A stretch of DNA of 32,902 nucleotides from an uncultured Rubrobacteraceae bacterium (GCA_902806055.1 CADCVD010000089.1:1-32902); one strand, 5' to 3'. Shown: positions 1-11,646, numbered from the stretch's first letter. Translations and numbers: made by a program. The notes: generated from the letters alone by a model not told the origin.

Positions 1-2
1 TG

Positions 3-668
3 GGGTTTCGCAACCATCTCTTGGAGGGCAGGCGCAAGCGCTTCACCGTCTACCGTAAGGACGCGGCGGTTCGGCGCTTCCTCGAGTGGGTTCGCGCCTC
101 GACCGACGCGGAGTTTGATCTCGACCCCATCGAACCGATGCATCAGCCTTTGGACCAGCAGATAACCTTTCTGGAGGACGAGGAGGCTGAGCAGCTTCTC
201 TCCTTCCCGCAGAACAGCCTCGACTCCTTGCGTGACGCCGTGATGATCCGGCTGATGCTCGACACAGGCGTTACGGTAAGCGAGATCCGGGGCCTGCTAA
301 AGAGCGACCTCGACCTTGAAGCCGCCCAGGTCCAGCTCGGCGGCCCCGGCTCACACCTCGCCCCTCGTGTTCGCCGTCTTACGGACGAGACCGTGGAGTT
401 GCTGCGCCGCTACCTCGCCGCGCGCAGGGACGAGACCCCAGAGTTGATAGTAGGCCGGGCCGCCCGTCCGGTAGCGACCTCCAAGTCGCTTCAGAACGTC
501 CTGTGGAAGCGGTGCGAGCAGGTCGGCCTGCCGCGCGTCTCTCCGATGATCCTGCGACACACCTTCGCCATCCGTCTACTGAGGCGCGGCGCGACCCTGG
601 GCGAGCTAAAAGACGCTCTGGGCGTGCGCGACACCACGAACATCGGGGTATACAAGAAGTTCGTATAG
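3..668 (+). CDS. Tyrosine recombinase/phage integrase family protein, 5'-truncated by window edge
   Basis: The protein resembles XerC/D-type site-specific recombinases. An N-terminal core-binding segment (TVYRKDAAVRRFLEWV) is followed by a catalytic-like domain containing LMLDTGVTVSEIRGL and MILRHTFAIRLL and ending in VYKKFV. The frame stays open to the window edge with plausible residues upstream of the TTG at 21, so the true start is probably outside the window. Several catalytic positions are altered. The box I Arg (usually TGLRxSE) is Thr, the His before LRH is Met, and the LGH histidine is Val. The box II Arg and a C-terminal Tyr remain. From family knowledge this predicts impaired or altered recombinase activity. 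It is followed 15 nt later by a small coiled-coil gene, probably in the same operon. The family call is solid; activity is doubtful. Confidence 0.8.
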   Translation, partial: GFRNHLLEGRRKRFTVYRKDAAVRRFLEWVRASTDAEFDLDPIEPMHQPLDQQITFLEDEEAEQLLSFPQNSLDSLRDAVMIRLMLDTGVTVSEIRGLLKSDLDLEAAQVQLGGPGSHLAPRVRRLTDETVELLRRYLAARRDETPELIVGRAARPVATSKSLQNVLWKRCEQVGLPRVSPMILRHTFAIRLLRRGATLGELKDALGVRDTTNIGVYKKFV

Positions 669-683
669 AAGAGGAGCTGTAGA

Positions 684-1019
684 ATGGCTGACGAAAAGAA
701 CAAAGATCTCAAGAACACCTCCGCGGAGATCATCGCGGATCTCCTCTCCGACCCACGGGTGCGGCGGGGCCTGAATTACCTGGGAGGCGAGGAGTTCAAG
801 TCCGACCGAGAGCGTATCCGGCGCGGGGCTAGCGAACGGCTGAAGGGCATCCGCGAGCGCTACCGCCCGAAGAGGCGTACCCCCGAGACGGCCGCTCGCG
901 AGAGGGAGCTCACCCTCCGGCTGGCCGAGGTCGAGGCGGAGTCGGCGGAGTTACGGCTGCGCCTTTCGGAGCTGCTCGAGGAGGAGGAGAGGCTCCGGAG
1001 CGACCTGGAGCGCTTGTAG
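684..1019 (+). CDS. Small charged coiled-coil protein, hypothetical
   Basis: This is a 111-residue soluble protein with no recognised family. An N-terminal segment (about residues 1-60, with ADLLSDPRVRRGLNYL) is followed by a basic linker (RPKRRTPETAARER). The last 45 residues form a strongly heptad-patterned helix rich in Glu, Leu and Arg, such as RLRLSELLEEEERL, which is a clear coiled-coil candidate. The ATG at 684 is preceded by GAGGAG (SD, about 7 nt away). It lies 15 nt behind the recombinase-like gene on the same strand, so the two are probably co-transcribed. The C-terminal coil suggests oligomerisation or partner binding; no enzymatic motif is visible. The function is unknown and a role with the recombinase is only contextual. 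Confidence 0.65.
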   Translation: MADEKNKDLKNTSAEIIADLLSDPRVRRGLNYLGGEEFKSDRERIRRGASERLKGIRERYRPKRRTPETAARERELTLRLAEVEAESAELRLRLSELLEEEERLRSDLERL

Positions 1020-1181
1020 CCCTGGAGGGTTATGCCCGGTTCCGCTGATGGTCGGACCGCTGGTTTGTAATTTCTTTCTTATACGAGCGGCCAGACTTTG
1101 ATACCTCCCTTGTGCTTTAGGATCGGGTCGTGTAAAACGTAAGCTTGTCTTGTGGCGCCCTATTATCCTTTAGGAGGCGGT

Positions 1182-4100
1182 TTGGCAACTCCCAACACAG
1201 GTCTTTACAACCCGACGTTTGAGCACGATGCTTGCGGTGTCGGGTTCGTCGCGCGCATAGACGGGCGGCGTACCAGAGAGACTGTCGAGGAGGGGTTGGA
1301 GGTTCTTCACAACCTCGAGCACCGGGGCGCGAGCGGGAGCGACCCGGAGACCGGCGACGGGGCGGGGATACTGCTCCAGGTCCCGGATGCCTTTCTGCGC
1401 CGGGAGTGCGCCTCTGAGGGGATGGACCTGCCAAACCTCGGGGGATACGGGGTCGGGATGCTCTTCGAGTTCGATGAGGATATCTCGTGCGAGGACACGC
1501 TGGAGCGCATCGTCACCGAGGAGGGGCAACGGTTTATCGGCTGGAGGGACGTGCCGATAGAGCCGAGTGCCGCCGGGAAGCTCGCGCGGAGCGTCATGCC
1601 GCGAATCAAGCAGTTCTTTATAGAGAACCGGGCTGGGGACGAGGCGGCCTTCGAGCGGAAGCTGTATGTGATCCGGCGCAGGCTTCACAAAGCGGTCGAG
1701 ATGGAGAACAGCTGCTACGTGGTGAGCCTCTCGGCCAGGACCATCGTATACAAGGGGCTCCTCAAGGGCGAGCAACTCCCCAGGTTCTACCCGGACCTGA
1801 AGGATCCGAACATGTCGAGCGCGCTGGCGCTGGTCCACGAGCGATTCTCCACTAACACCTTGGGGACCTGGGACCTCGCGCACCCGTACCGCTACGTGGC
1901 GCACAACGGCGAGATCAACACGCTGCGCGGGAACATCAACTGGATGCGGGCGCGAGAGAGCCGCCTCGAGTCGCCGCTCTTCGGCGAGGATATAGAGAAG
2001 CTCTCCCCGATCATCCAGTCCGGCCAGAGCGACTCAGCCTCCTTCGACAACGCTCTGGAGCTCTTGCACCTCGCGGGACGCAGCCTCCCGCACGCGGTGG
2101 CGATGATGATCCCCGAGGCCTACGAAAACGACGAGCTGATGGACGAGGATCGCCGGGCCTTTTACTCGTACCACAGCGCCCTCATGGAGCCGTGGGATGG
2201 ACCTGCGGCGGTAGCCTTCACCGACGGCAAGGTCATAGGCGCTACGCTCGACCGGAACGGTCTGCGTCCCGCCCGCTACTCCGTCACCCGCGACGGTCGG
2301 GTGGTCATGGCCTCCGAGGACGGGGCGTTGAGGCTGTCCGCCGACGAGGTCGTCGAGCGGTGGAGGTTGCAGCCGGGCAAGATGCTCCTCGTGGACACCG
2401 AGAGGCACGAGCTGCTGCACGACGAGGACATCAAGAGGCCGTTAATAGGACGCAAGCCGTACAAGGAGTGGGTCGAGCAGGGTGAGATTCACCTCGACGA
2501 GCTGCCCGAGGCCGGGCCGGACGGGAACCGGCCTGAGCCCGCTTCGCTCTTCGAGCGCCAGCTTGCATTCGGGTACACCAACGAGGATCTGCGCATAATC
2601 CTCTCCCCGATGGCCCGAGGCGGCAAAGAGGCCGACGGTTCGATGGGGACCGATACCCCGCTCGCCGTCCTCTCCGAGAGGCCGCAGCTTCTCTTCTCGT
2701 ACTTCAAGCAGCTCTTCGCCCAGGTCACCAACCCGCCGATAGACCCGCTGCGCGAAGAGCTCGTGATGTCGCTCAGGATGTCTCTAGGCCCCGAGCAGAA
2801 CCTCTTCGACGAGACGCCCGAGCATGCCCGTAGGGTGTTGTTGGACGGACCGGTTCTGACCAGCGCGGAGCTCGAGAAGATTCGGGAGCTACGCTCCGAG
2901 CCGTTCTCATCGTCCACGCTCTCGATGCATTTCTCTGCCTCTGAGGGAGAGAAGAGGCTGGAGACGGCGCTTAATGGGATGTGCGAGAGAGCCGAGAGGG
3001 CGGTTAGGGGCGGCTCGACCGTTCTGGTCCTGAGCGACAAGGGCATTACCCGCGAGCAGGCCCCGATACCGAGCCTGCTCGCCACCGCCGCCGTTCACCA
3101 CCACCTCGTGCGCGCGGGCATTCGCACCCGCACGACCCTTATCGTCGAGACGGCGGAGGCCCGTGAGGGGCACCACTTCGCCCTCTTGGTGGGCTACGGG
3201 GCGACCGCCGTCAACCCGTACCTCGCCTTCGAGACTATAGAGGATATGGCGGCGAACGACCTTTTGGGTGAGGATACGAGCCCGGAGGAGGCGGCGAGGA
3301 ACTTCGTCAAGGCGATCGAGAAGGCGCTCTTAAAGGTTATCTCCAAGATGGGCATCTCGACGTTGTTCTCGTACTGCGGAGCCCAGATCTTCGAGGCCGT
3401 CGGCCTTAACGAGGAGCTTATCGAGAGGTGTTTCGCCCGCACGCCTTCGCGCATCGGGGGCATCGGCCTTGAGGAGATCGCGCGTGAGGTTCTTATGCGC
3501 CACCACCGGGCGTTCTCGGAGATAGAGGACGGACCCGAGGAGCTAGAGGTCGGGGGCGAGTACCAGTACCGGGTGCAGGGCGCGCCGCATCAGTGGGACC
3601 AACACACTATCGTCCCGCTGCAGCGTGCCGTGGAGACGAACTCTTTTGAGACCTTCAAGCAGTTCTCGGAGCACTTCAACGAGAAGAGCGCGCGCCTGTT
3701 CACCCTGCGCGGCCTCTTAGACTTCAAGCGCGACCCCATCCCGCTGGAGGAGGTCGAGCCGGCGAAGGAGATTGTCAAGCGCTTCTCCACGGGTGCGATC
3801 TCCTTCGGCTCCATCTCGAAGGAGACGCACGAGACCCTTGCCATCGCGATGAACCGCATCGGCGGCAAGTCGAACACGGGAGAGGGCGGCGAGGACCCCG
3901 AGCGATTCAACCCGGACCCGAACGGCGACTCCCGGCGCAGCTCCATAAAGCAGGTGGCCTCTGGCCGCTTCGGGGTGACGACGGAGTACCTGGTCAACTC
4001 CGACTCGTTGCAGATAAAGATGGCGCAGGGCTCCAAGCCCGGCGAGGGCGGCCAACTGCCCGGCCAAAAGATCTCCGAGGACATAGCGAAGGTGCGCTAC

Positions 4101-5668
4101 TCTACACCGGGGGTGGGCCTCATCTCCCCGCCGCCGCACCACGACATCTACTCCATCGAGGACTTGGCGCAACTCATCCACGATCTCAGGAACGCCAATC
4201 CCCGCGCCCGGGTGAGCGTGAAGCTCGTCTCGGCTGCTGGGGTCGGTACCATCGCGGCGGGCGTGGCGAAGGCGAAGGCGGACCACATAACCGTCTCCGG
4301 CCACGACGGCGGTACCGGGGCTTCGCCGCTCTCCTCCATAAAGCATGCGGGGCTCCCGTGGGAACTCGGCATCGCCGAGACCCAGCAGGTTCTCGTCGAG
4401 AACGACCTGCGCGGACGCGTGATCCTACAGACCGACGGTCAGCTCAAGACGGGGCGTGACGTGGTGGTGGCGGCGCTCCTGGGGGCGGAGGACTTCGCGT
4501 TCTCGACGGCGCCGCTGGTGGCTACGGGCTGCATCATGATGCGGGTGTGCCACCTGAACACCTGCCCGGTCGGAATCGCCACGCAGGACCTGGAGCTTAG
4601 GAAGAGGTTCACGGGTAAGCCAGAGCACGTTATCAACTACTTTTTCTTCGTGGCCGAGGAGATCCGGCAGCTCATGTCGGAACTCGGTTTCCGCACCTTC
4701 CAGGAGATGGTCGGCCGGACGGACAGGCTTGAGGCTCGCGAGGCGGTCGAGCACTGGAAGGCGAAGGGGGTCGACCTCTCGTCAATGTTGTACCGTCCCG
4801 AGAGGGCGGAGGACGTCGCTACCTACAACGTCGAGGAGCAGAACCACCACCTCGACGAGGCTCTGGACAACGAGTTGATCGAACGCTGCATGCCCGCCCT
4901 CGAGGACGGGGAGCAGATCGAGTTCTCAAGGGAGATCATCAACGTCAACCGCACGGTTGGCGGTATGCTCTCTGGTGAGGTCGCACGCCGCTACGGGGGT
5001 GAGGGTCTGCCGGAGGGCACGATACAGATCCACTTCGAGGGCGTGGCCGGACAGTCCTTCGGAGCTTGGTTGACCAAGGGGATCACCTTCGACCTCAAGG
5101 GTACGACTAACGACTACGTGGGCAAGGGCCTCTCCGGCGGGCGCATTGTCGTCCATCCGCACGAAGATGCCGCCTACGACCCGGCCCAAAGCATCGCGGT
5201 CGGCAACGTGGCGCTCTACGGGGCGACCAGCGGCGAGGCGCACTTCCGGGGCTTCGCCGGGGAGCGCTTCGCGGTGCGCAACTCGGGCGCGGAGGCGGTC
5301 GTCGAGGGCGTAGGAGACCACGGCTGCGAGTACATGACCGGGGGCGTCGTGGTCGTGCTCGGTCCCATTGGCCGCAACTTTGCGGCCGGTATGAGCGGCG
5401 GTATAGCGTACGTTCTGGATGAGGAGGACCGTTTCGAGAGGCTCTACAACCCGGAGATGGTCGGGTTGGAGGCGGTGGAGTCCGAGGAGGATGTCTCGTA
5501 CCTGCGGCGCATGATCGAGCGCCATCGGGATCTCACGGGGAGCACTGTCGCGGAGCGAGTGCTGGAGAGCTGGGAGGATATGCTCCCGAAGTTTATCAAG
5601 GTTATGCCGACGGACCTCAAGCGCGTGTTGCAGGAGCGCCAGGAGTCGGAGTTGGAGGTGGTGAAGTA

Positions 5669-5669
<1 letters not shown>
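1182..5669 (+). CDS. gltB: Glutamate synthase large (alpha) subunit
   Basis: This is the large subunit of NADPH-dependent glutamate synthase (GOGAT). It hydrolyses glutamine, channels ammonia to 2-oxoglutarate and makes glutamate in the cytoplasm with GltD. Domains in order are: N-terminal class II amidotransferase with nucleophile Cys18 (DACGVGF) after a 17-residue propeptide; central domain at about 450-740; FMN/2-oxoglutarate synthase domain at about 790-1170; and the 3Fe-4S cysteines C1117, C1123 and C1128 ([12 protein letters not shown]). A C-terminal GXGXG beta-helix domain completes it. Full length is about 1495 residues, normal for the family. The ORF track begins at GTG 1152, but AGGAGG at 1172-1177 sits 4 nt before TTG 1182, so 1182 is the better start. 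gltD overlaps its stop by one base, indicating translational coupling. Confidence 0.97.
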
Positions 5670-7132
<1,463 letters not shown>

Positions 7133-7421
7133 CCCTCTCCCTACATAAGTTCTAAACTTTTGCTAGGGGCTTGCGACAACTCTGCTTCTTGGCATGAGTC
7201 TTCGCAGGCCCACTTCCTTGAAGAGAAAGGCCGGGGGATTCAACCTTACGGCAAACGCAGCGTACTTCACGTCTTTGAGTAGTAGAAGACCGGAGGTAAG
7301 CTGCCTAGTACTCAGAGGGCTTTGAGGAGATGTTGGGGGGTATAATGTGCCTAACCTCACCTCTACGCCGCTTGACGGGGTGTTGGTGACGGCACGGTAG
7401 AGGAGACGCAGGAGGCGGATT
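7133..7421. other. Intergenic region gltD-phaA with a perfect -10 hexamer
   Basis: No convincing gene was found. A perfect TATAAT lies at 7341-7346, about 75 nt before the thiolase start, but no good -35 hexamer sits 16-18 nt upstream, so promoter status is tentative. AGGAGG at 7410-7415 is the ribosome binding site for the thiolase ATG at 7422. A minus-strand frame (7163-7285) translates to a mildly protein-like string (KYAAFAVRLNPPAFLFKE) and could be a remnant or chance. Confidence 0.4.
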
Positions 7422-8603
7422 ATGACCGACGTGTTCGTTGTTAACGGAGCCCGAACTGCCTTTGGCTCCTTCGGGGGCGGCTTGAAAGATGCGACGGCTC
7501 ACCACCTCGGGGTGGCGACGGCGAAGGGGGCGTTAGAGCGTTCGGGGCTGGACGCGAGCAAGGTGGACAACGTGGTGATGGGTAACGTCATACAGGCCCA
7601 CGAAGGCGCTCCTTATCTCGCCCGTCATGTGGCGCTGGACGCCGGCGTTCCGATTGAGGCCCCGGCCCTTACCCTGAACCGGCTCTGTGGATCGGGGCTT
7701 CAGGCCGTTATCTCCGCGACGCAGTCCATAAAGCTCGGCGAGTCGGAGATCGGCCTGGCTGGCGGGGCGGAGAACATGAGCCAGGCCCCCTACGTCTCGC
7801 GCAAGGCTCGCTTCGGCATCAGGATGGGGAACGACGTGCTCGTCGATACCTTGAGCGAGGCCCTCACTGACAACCGCGCGGGTTGCGGCATGGGCACGAC
7901 CGCCGAGAACCTTGCCGAGAGATACGGCATAACCCGTGAGGACCAGGATGCCTTTGCCGCCAGGAGCCACCAGAGCGCCACCCGTGCCACCGAGAGCGGA
8001 CGTCTGGCTGAGGAGATCGTCCCGGTGACGGTAAAGAGTCGCAAGGGCCCGGTAGAGATAACCAGGGACGAGCACATCCGGGAGGGCGTGGACCAGGAGG
8101 CTCTCTCAAACCTCAGGCCTGCCTTCAAGAGGGACGGCGGCACCGTGACGGCGGGGAACTCATCGGGCATCAACGACGGCGCCGCAATGCTGTTAGTCGC
8201 CTCCGAGAACGCGGTGAGCGAGGAGAGCCTGGAACCGATGGGCCGTGTCGTGAGTTGGGCCGTGGCGGGCGTTGACCCGAACATCATGGGCATAGGACCC
8301 GTACCGGCCTCACGTCTCGCCCTCAAGCGGGCGGGTCTCTCTCTTGACGACATGGACCTCATCGAGATCAACGAAGCCTTCGCCGCCCAGTACCTAGCCT
8401 GTGAGGAGGAACTCGGCCTCGACCGCGAGAAGGTGAATGTAAACGGGGGAGCGGTAGCCTTCGGCCATCCGGTAGGGGCTAGCGGGGCTCGCGTGCTTCT
8501 TACCCTTCTCTACGAGCTGAAGCGACGGGAGAAGAAGTACGGCCTCGCCTCCCTGTGCATCGGTGGAGGTCAGGGCATAGCGATGGTCGTCGAGGCGGTC
8601 TAG
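7422..8603 (+). CDS. phaA: Acetyl-CoA C-acetyltransferase (thiolase), PHA type
   Basis: This 393-residue biosynthetic-type thiolase condenses two acetyl-CoA into acetoacetyl-CoA, or runs in reverse in beta-oxidation. Catalytic residues are all visible: Cys89 in LNRLCGSG, His349 in VAFGHPVGASGA and Cys379 in SLCIGGGQG. The length is exactly that expected for the family. An AGGAGG ribosome binding site lies 6 nt before the ATG. It is monocistronic here, with about 290 nt upstream and over 300 nt downstream without a plus-strand gene. The PHA synthase genes lie 3.6 kb downstream, so a role in polyhydroxybutyrate precursor supply is likely but inferred. Thiolases are broad, so fatty acid degradation or acetoacetate use is also possible. 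The symbol reflects context. Confidence 0.93.
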   Translation: MTDVFVVNGARTAFGSFGGGLKDATAHHLGVATAKGALERSGLDASKVDNVVMGNVIQAHEGAPYLARHVALDAGVPIEAPALTLNRLCGSGLQAVISATQSIKLGESEIGLAGGAENMSQAPYVSRKARFGIRMGNDVLVDTLSEALTDNRAGCGMGTTAENLAERYGITREDQDAFAARSHQSATRATESGRLAEEIVPVTVKSRKGPVEITRDEHIREGVDQEALSNLRPAFKRDGGTVTAGNSSGINDGAAMLLVASENAVSEESLEPMGRVVSWAVAGVDPNIMGIGPVPASRLALKRAGLSLDDMDLIEINEAFAAQYLACEEELGLDREKVNVNGGAVAFGHPVGASGARVLLTLLYELKRREKKYGLASLCIGGGQGIAMVVEAV

Positions 8604-8927
8604 AGTACTCGCTGGTAGCTCCTTCGCGCAGCTTCTCTGCAACCGTCAGGCGCGGTGGTGAGCTAGTCGTTGGCCGACAGCTAGCCGCAACACAGCAAGA
8701 GCAAGCGGGAGGGGCGCGCCCCTACAGACGACGCGGCGCGCTTCTAAGGGAGCTCGTAGCATCGTAACGGCAGGCTGTGACCGTGTGAGCGATGCGAGAG
8801 CCTTTTGGAGAGAGAAGCCGTGAGTTTTACGTTCCGCTTCTCCGTGCCGGCCCCTAGATGAGCGCGGAAGTACTGGGTGCGATCGTGCCGGCGAGTCGGT
8901 GCTACCTGCTGTAAGTGGCTCTACCAG
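8604..8927. other. Gene-free stretch with a GC palindrome
   Basis: No ORF here looks coding on either strand. The one structured item is the perfect palindrome AGGGGCGCGCCCCT at 8710-8723, which has no T-run. It lies between convergent genes (thiolase on plus, mini zinc protein on minus) and could help termination, but this is not established. Confidence 0.35.
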
Positions 8928-9107
8928 CTACGGGGTTCCAACAGGGACGAAGACCTTCCCAGAGCCTCCGCAGTTCGTGCACTCCTCGTCTCTATAGCGA
9001 CCGGTCCCGTTACATTGGGGGCAGAGATCCTCACCCGCGTTCTCCGCATCGGGCTGCGCTTTGTCACCAGCGGTGAGCGGTTCACGCTCTTCTTGGCTCT
9101 CGCTCAT
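8928..9107 (-). CDS. Mini CXXCXGXG zinc-ribbon protein (59 aa)
   Basis: The track ORF begins at 9227. The ATG at 9107 is preferred because GAGGAGG lies 6 nt upstream on the minus strand. The first half is acidic and disordered-looking. The second half carries two CXXCXGXG repeats, CPQCNGTG and CTNCGGSG, separated by nine residues. From DnaJ knowledge, a pair of such repeats can bind one zinc ion. The protein ends shortly after the second repeat and has no J domain or chaperone body. It could be a stand-alone zinc module, a redox-sensitive adaptor or a metal store. It lies downstream of the glutamate-cysteine ligase family gene on the same strand with a 212-nt gap, so a link to thiol metabolism is possible but unproven. 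Confidence 0.75.
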   Translation of the reverse strand: MSESQEEREPLTAGDKAQPDAENAGEDLCPQCNGTGRYRDEECTNCGGSGKVFVPVGTP

Positions 9108-9319
9108 CTCTTCCTCCTCAGAATCGGGCTGCTCTCGGATCCCAGTACCCGGTCGCAGAGGACACAAAACGATCGCCGGACCGGCAGGTACCAAGCTCTT
9201 GCTTGAGGGCCGTGCGTCGCTGATCATCTTCTGTGCGTAACCGGCGTGCCGCGTACCCGGCAGACTGCGCCCGCTTCGAGAACAGGCACCGTGGATCGGG
9301 ACGTGTTTCGCGTCACTTC

Positions 9320-10639
9320 CTAAGCTTTCTTCGCCCCTTGTTCGGGTTGGTATGGCGATCCCCGTTGCAGGGAAGAGATCTGCTCCTCTAGCTCATCGCA
9401 AGACTCGCGGACGAGGCGCAAGCCTTCGTCCGTGGAGAGAGGGGATATAGGAGGAAATGATGCGAGTATCTCCGCCTCCGTAACCCTGTACGAACCATCC
9501 GGATGCCTCAAGCCGGAGAGGAGGTTCGTTTTCGCGCCGCCGGTTACGGCGAACTCAAAGACGGAGTCGAGATAGGCGGAGACTTCGGGCATCTCTAGCC
9601 CTCCCGTCGCGGCGGCGTAAGAGAGTCTCCCGCCGAGGTAACCAAATTCCGGAACAAGGAGCTTGTCTCCTCGTACCTCCATCACGCGGGTCTCCTTGTA
9701 CGGCTCAACGGTCAGGCCTTCGTCTCTTATCCTCTCGGCGGCCGCATGGACGAGCGCGGTGACGGTCAGGACGATCTGTGGGTAGTTGCTGTCTACCCCG
9801 CGTAGCTCGACCGTACCGTGCCCGTTGATCCGTACCGGGTTCCAGGAGGCCTTCAGGACGTTCCCGCCTGTCTCAAAGAAGAGACGCCTCTCTACGCCCG
9901 CCCGGTCCATCGCCGCGAGCCACGCCTCGTAGCTGGAGAGCTGGCGTTCTATCAACTCCTCTATACTCCTGGCGTACGGCCGCAGGTTGCCTACCTCCGG
10001 CAGGTCCTTGTAGAGCCCCTCCCAGCCGAAGACGGGGTTACCCCTGTAGAAGACGGTTCGAACTGCGAGGCCCGGCGCGATCCCCTCGTAGAACGGGCAG
10101 GAGCGGGTAAGGGCGACCAGGGCGGGGTCCAGCGCCGTTCCCAGGTTGTAGAGGTTCAGCAACTCCTCCCGGTCGTCTTCGCGCGCGTCGTGGGAGACGA
10201 TGGTGTCGAGGTTTATGGTTCCTTCCGGGGCCTCCAGGTGCAGGTGGACGCCGGTACATCGCGCGGCGTTGAGGAACCGACTGCGTCCCAGCGTAAGCGC
10301 CTGAAGCTCGTAGTTGAGATCCTCGCGAAGGGACGGCGTTATCGGCAATGGATACGTCGCCAGAGGGTAGAGCCTGACGCCGAGCTCCCGTCCGGCACGC
10401 AGGGCCAGGTTCAGGCGCTCCAGGTAGGATTCGGTCAGTTCTTGGACGGAGTAGGCTGGAGGGGTGTTGATCTCTACCATCCCCCTAGCGCATTCGCTCG
10501 CGAGGTCTTCCGGGGACAGTCCCGCCTCCTGAGTCATCTCCTGGCAACGGGCTAGAAAGTCATCCGCCCGGTCGGAGAGCGCGCCGGTCTTGTCTACCAG
10601 GAAGAACTCCTGCTCAAGCCCTACTCGTCGCTCCGCCAA
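9320..10639 (-). CDS. Glutamate-cysteine ligase family protein (GCS2/EgtA-like)
   Basis: This 439-residue member of the carboxylate-amine/glutamate-cysteine ligase GCS2 superfamily would join the gamma-carboxyl of glutamate to an amine such as cysteine, using ATP. Family signatures are the N-terminal GLEQEFFLVD, the metal/substrate strand GMVEINTPP, TGVHLHLEAPEG in the core and the later SWNPVRINGHGTVELRGVD. Gamma-glutamylcysteine is the EgtA product used by EgtB in mycobacterial ergothioneine synthesis. EgtB and EgtC homologues lie about 10 kb away on the same strand, so EgtA function is plausible. A YbdK-type ligase with another amine substrate is the alternative. The predicted TTG start has only a weak upstream purine tract, so the exact start is uncertain. 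Confidence 0.85.
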   Translation of the reverse strand: MAERRVGLEQEFFLVDKTGALSDRADDFLARCQEMTQEAGLSPEDLASECARGMVEINTPPAYSVQELTESYLERLNLALRAGRELGVRLYPLATYPLPITPSLREDLNYELQALTLGRSRFLNAARCTGVHLHLEAPEGTINLDTIVSHDAREDDREELLNLYNLGTALDPALVALTRSCPFYEGIAPGLAVRTVFYRGNPVFGWEGLYKDLPEVGNLRPYARSIEELIERQLSSYEAWLAAMDRAGVERRLFFETGGNVLKASWNPVRINGHGTVELRGVDSNYPQIVLTVTALVHAAAERIRDEGLTVEPYKETRVMEVRGDKLLVPEFGYLGGRLSYAAATGGLEMPEVSAYLDSVFEFAVTGGAKTNLLSGLRHPDGSYRVTEAEILASFPPISPLSTDEGLRLVRESCDELEEQISSLQRGSPYQPEQGAKKA

Positions 10640-10783
10640 AGGTTCACCGACCCTTACCCTAGCCTATCCGTCCAGTATGACCGTAGAGAAGAAAGTCCGC
10701 AAATAGCCCGAGGGAGAGAGTGACGGACAGGTTTTGCGGTCATGTTTGGACGTACGTAAGGGAGGACGGCACCCGATAATGGG

Positions 10784-11539
10784 CTAGCGTCGGCGGGCGA
10801 GCGCGACTAAGTGATCACTCCCGGCGGTGAAAGGCTCCCCTTCGAACCCTCCGTAGATAGCTTCGACCTCAAACCCCGCGAGCCGCAACATTAACTCTAA
10901 TTCGCTCCGCCCTACGACGCGGATGGCCAGCTTGTGCTGCCGCTTGCTCTCCAGATTGCCCTGTCGTCCGTATGTTTCGTAGAAGAGCTGTATCGCCATT
11001 ACCTGTGAGGCTGTGTCGTAGCGTGAGACGCTGAACCGCTCCAGCCTTCCCCGCGGTAAATCGCGGGTGAAGTCGTGTCGCAGTCCGAGGCTGCTTTCAT
11101 CACGCACCTCCTCCGGCCCGAAAGCGGAGACCTCTATACCGAGCAGCCCGCCTGGTGCGAGATGCTTCCTCGCGTTATGCAGGAAGGTAAGCGCGTCATC
11201 CAGGCTCAGGAGGCAGAGAAAGGAGTTGAAGGCGCAGATAGCGAGGTCATAGCGCTTTTCGAGCTCCACACGGCACATATTCCCCCGTACCCACTCGACC
11301 GTACTGCTCTTGGCGCGGCCTCTCTCCACCATCCCCTCTGAGACCTCGACCGCCGTTACGCTAAGATCCGCCTCTGCGAGCGGAATCGCCAGGCGACCGC
11401 TCCCCGCGCCCCACTCGACCAGGGAGTCTCCCTCGCGTTCGGCCAGGGCGAGCCAGAAGGGCAGGTCGTAGTCGTGACCGTACTCCAGGTCGTAGAGGTC
11501 GGCCAAAGAGTCGTACTCGGGCAAGGGTTTCTCCTTCAT
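10784..11539 (-). CDS. Class I SAM-dependent methyltransferase
   Basis: This 251-residue cytoplasmic methyltransferase has motif I at LVEWGAGSGRLAIPLAE (about residues 37-53). The acidic end of strand beta2 is VTAVEVSEGM, the motif around strand 4 is YDLAICAFNSFLCLL and the post-motif is LAPGGLLGIEV. The substrate cannot be read from the sequence. It is not EgtD, the ergothioneine histidine methyltransferase: it is about 70 residues shorter and belongs to the general Methyltransf_25-like type. It lies upstream of the GCS2-family gene on the same strand with a 144-nt gap, so co-transcription is possible. The start codon is ATG at 11539 with only a modest SD. Confidence 0.85.
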   Translation of the reverse strand: MKEKPLPEYDSLADLYDLEYGHDYDLPFWLALAEREGDSLVEWGAGSGRLAIPLAEADLSVTAVEVSEGMVERGRAKSSTVEWVRGNMCRVELEKRYDLAICAFNSFLCLLSLDDALTFLHNARKHLAPGGLLGIEVSAFGPEEVRDESSLGLRHDFTRDLPRGRLERFSVSRYDTASQVMAIQLFYETYGRQGNLESKRQHKLAIRVVGRSELELMLRLAGFEVEAIYGGFEGEPFTAGSDHLVALARRR

Positions 11540-11627
11540 CGTCTGATGCGAAGAAGATTATGCACCACGGCCTGCTGCTTCACCGCTTCGACTCTCCCGG
11601 AGACTCGACGCCGGCGCCGATAGAGGG

Positions 11628-11633
11628 TAGAAT
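11628..11633 (+). promoter_or_regulatory. Candidate -10 element for tRNA-Gln
   Basis: TAGAAT lies 13 nt before the tRNA 5' end and matches five of six bases of the consensus -10. No convincing -35 hexamer sits 16-18 nt upstream, so the call rests on position and the hexamer only. Confidence 0.35.
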
Positions 11634-11646
11634 ACTCGCCGAATAT

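Noticed and set aside
1170-1904. 244-aa minus-strand ORF inside gltB
   Set aside because: Antisense shadow of a conserved gene; His/Arg/Pro-rich translation with no family pattern.
10784-11539. Methyltransferase as EgtD
   Set aside because: Too short and of the general class I type, lacking the larger EgtD architecture.
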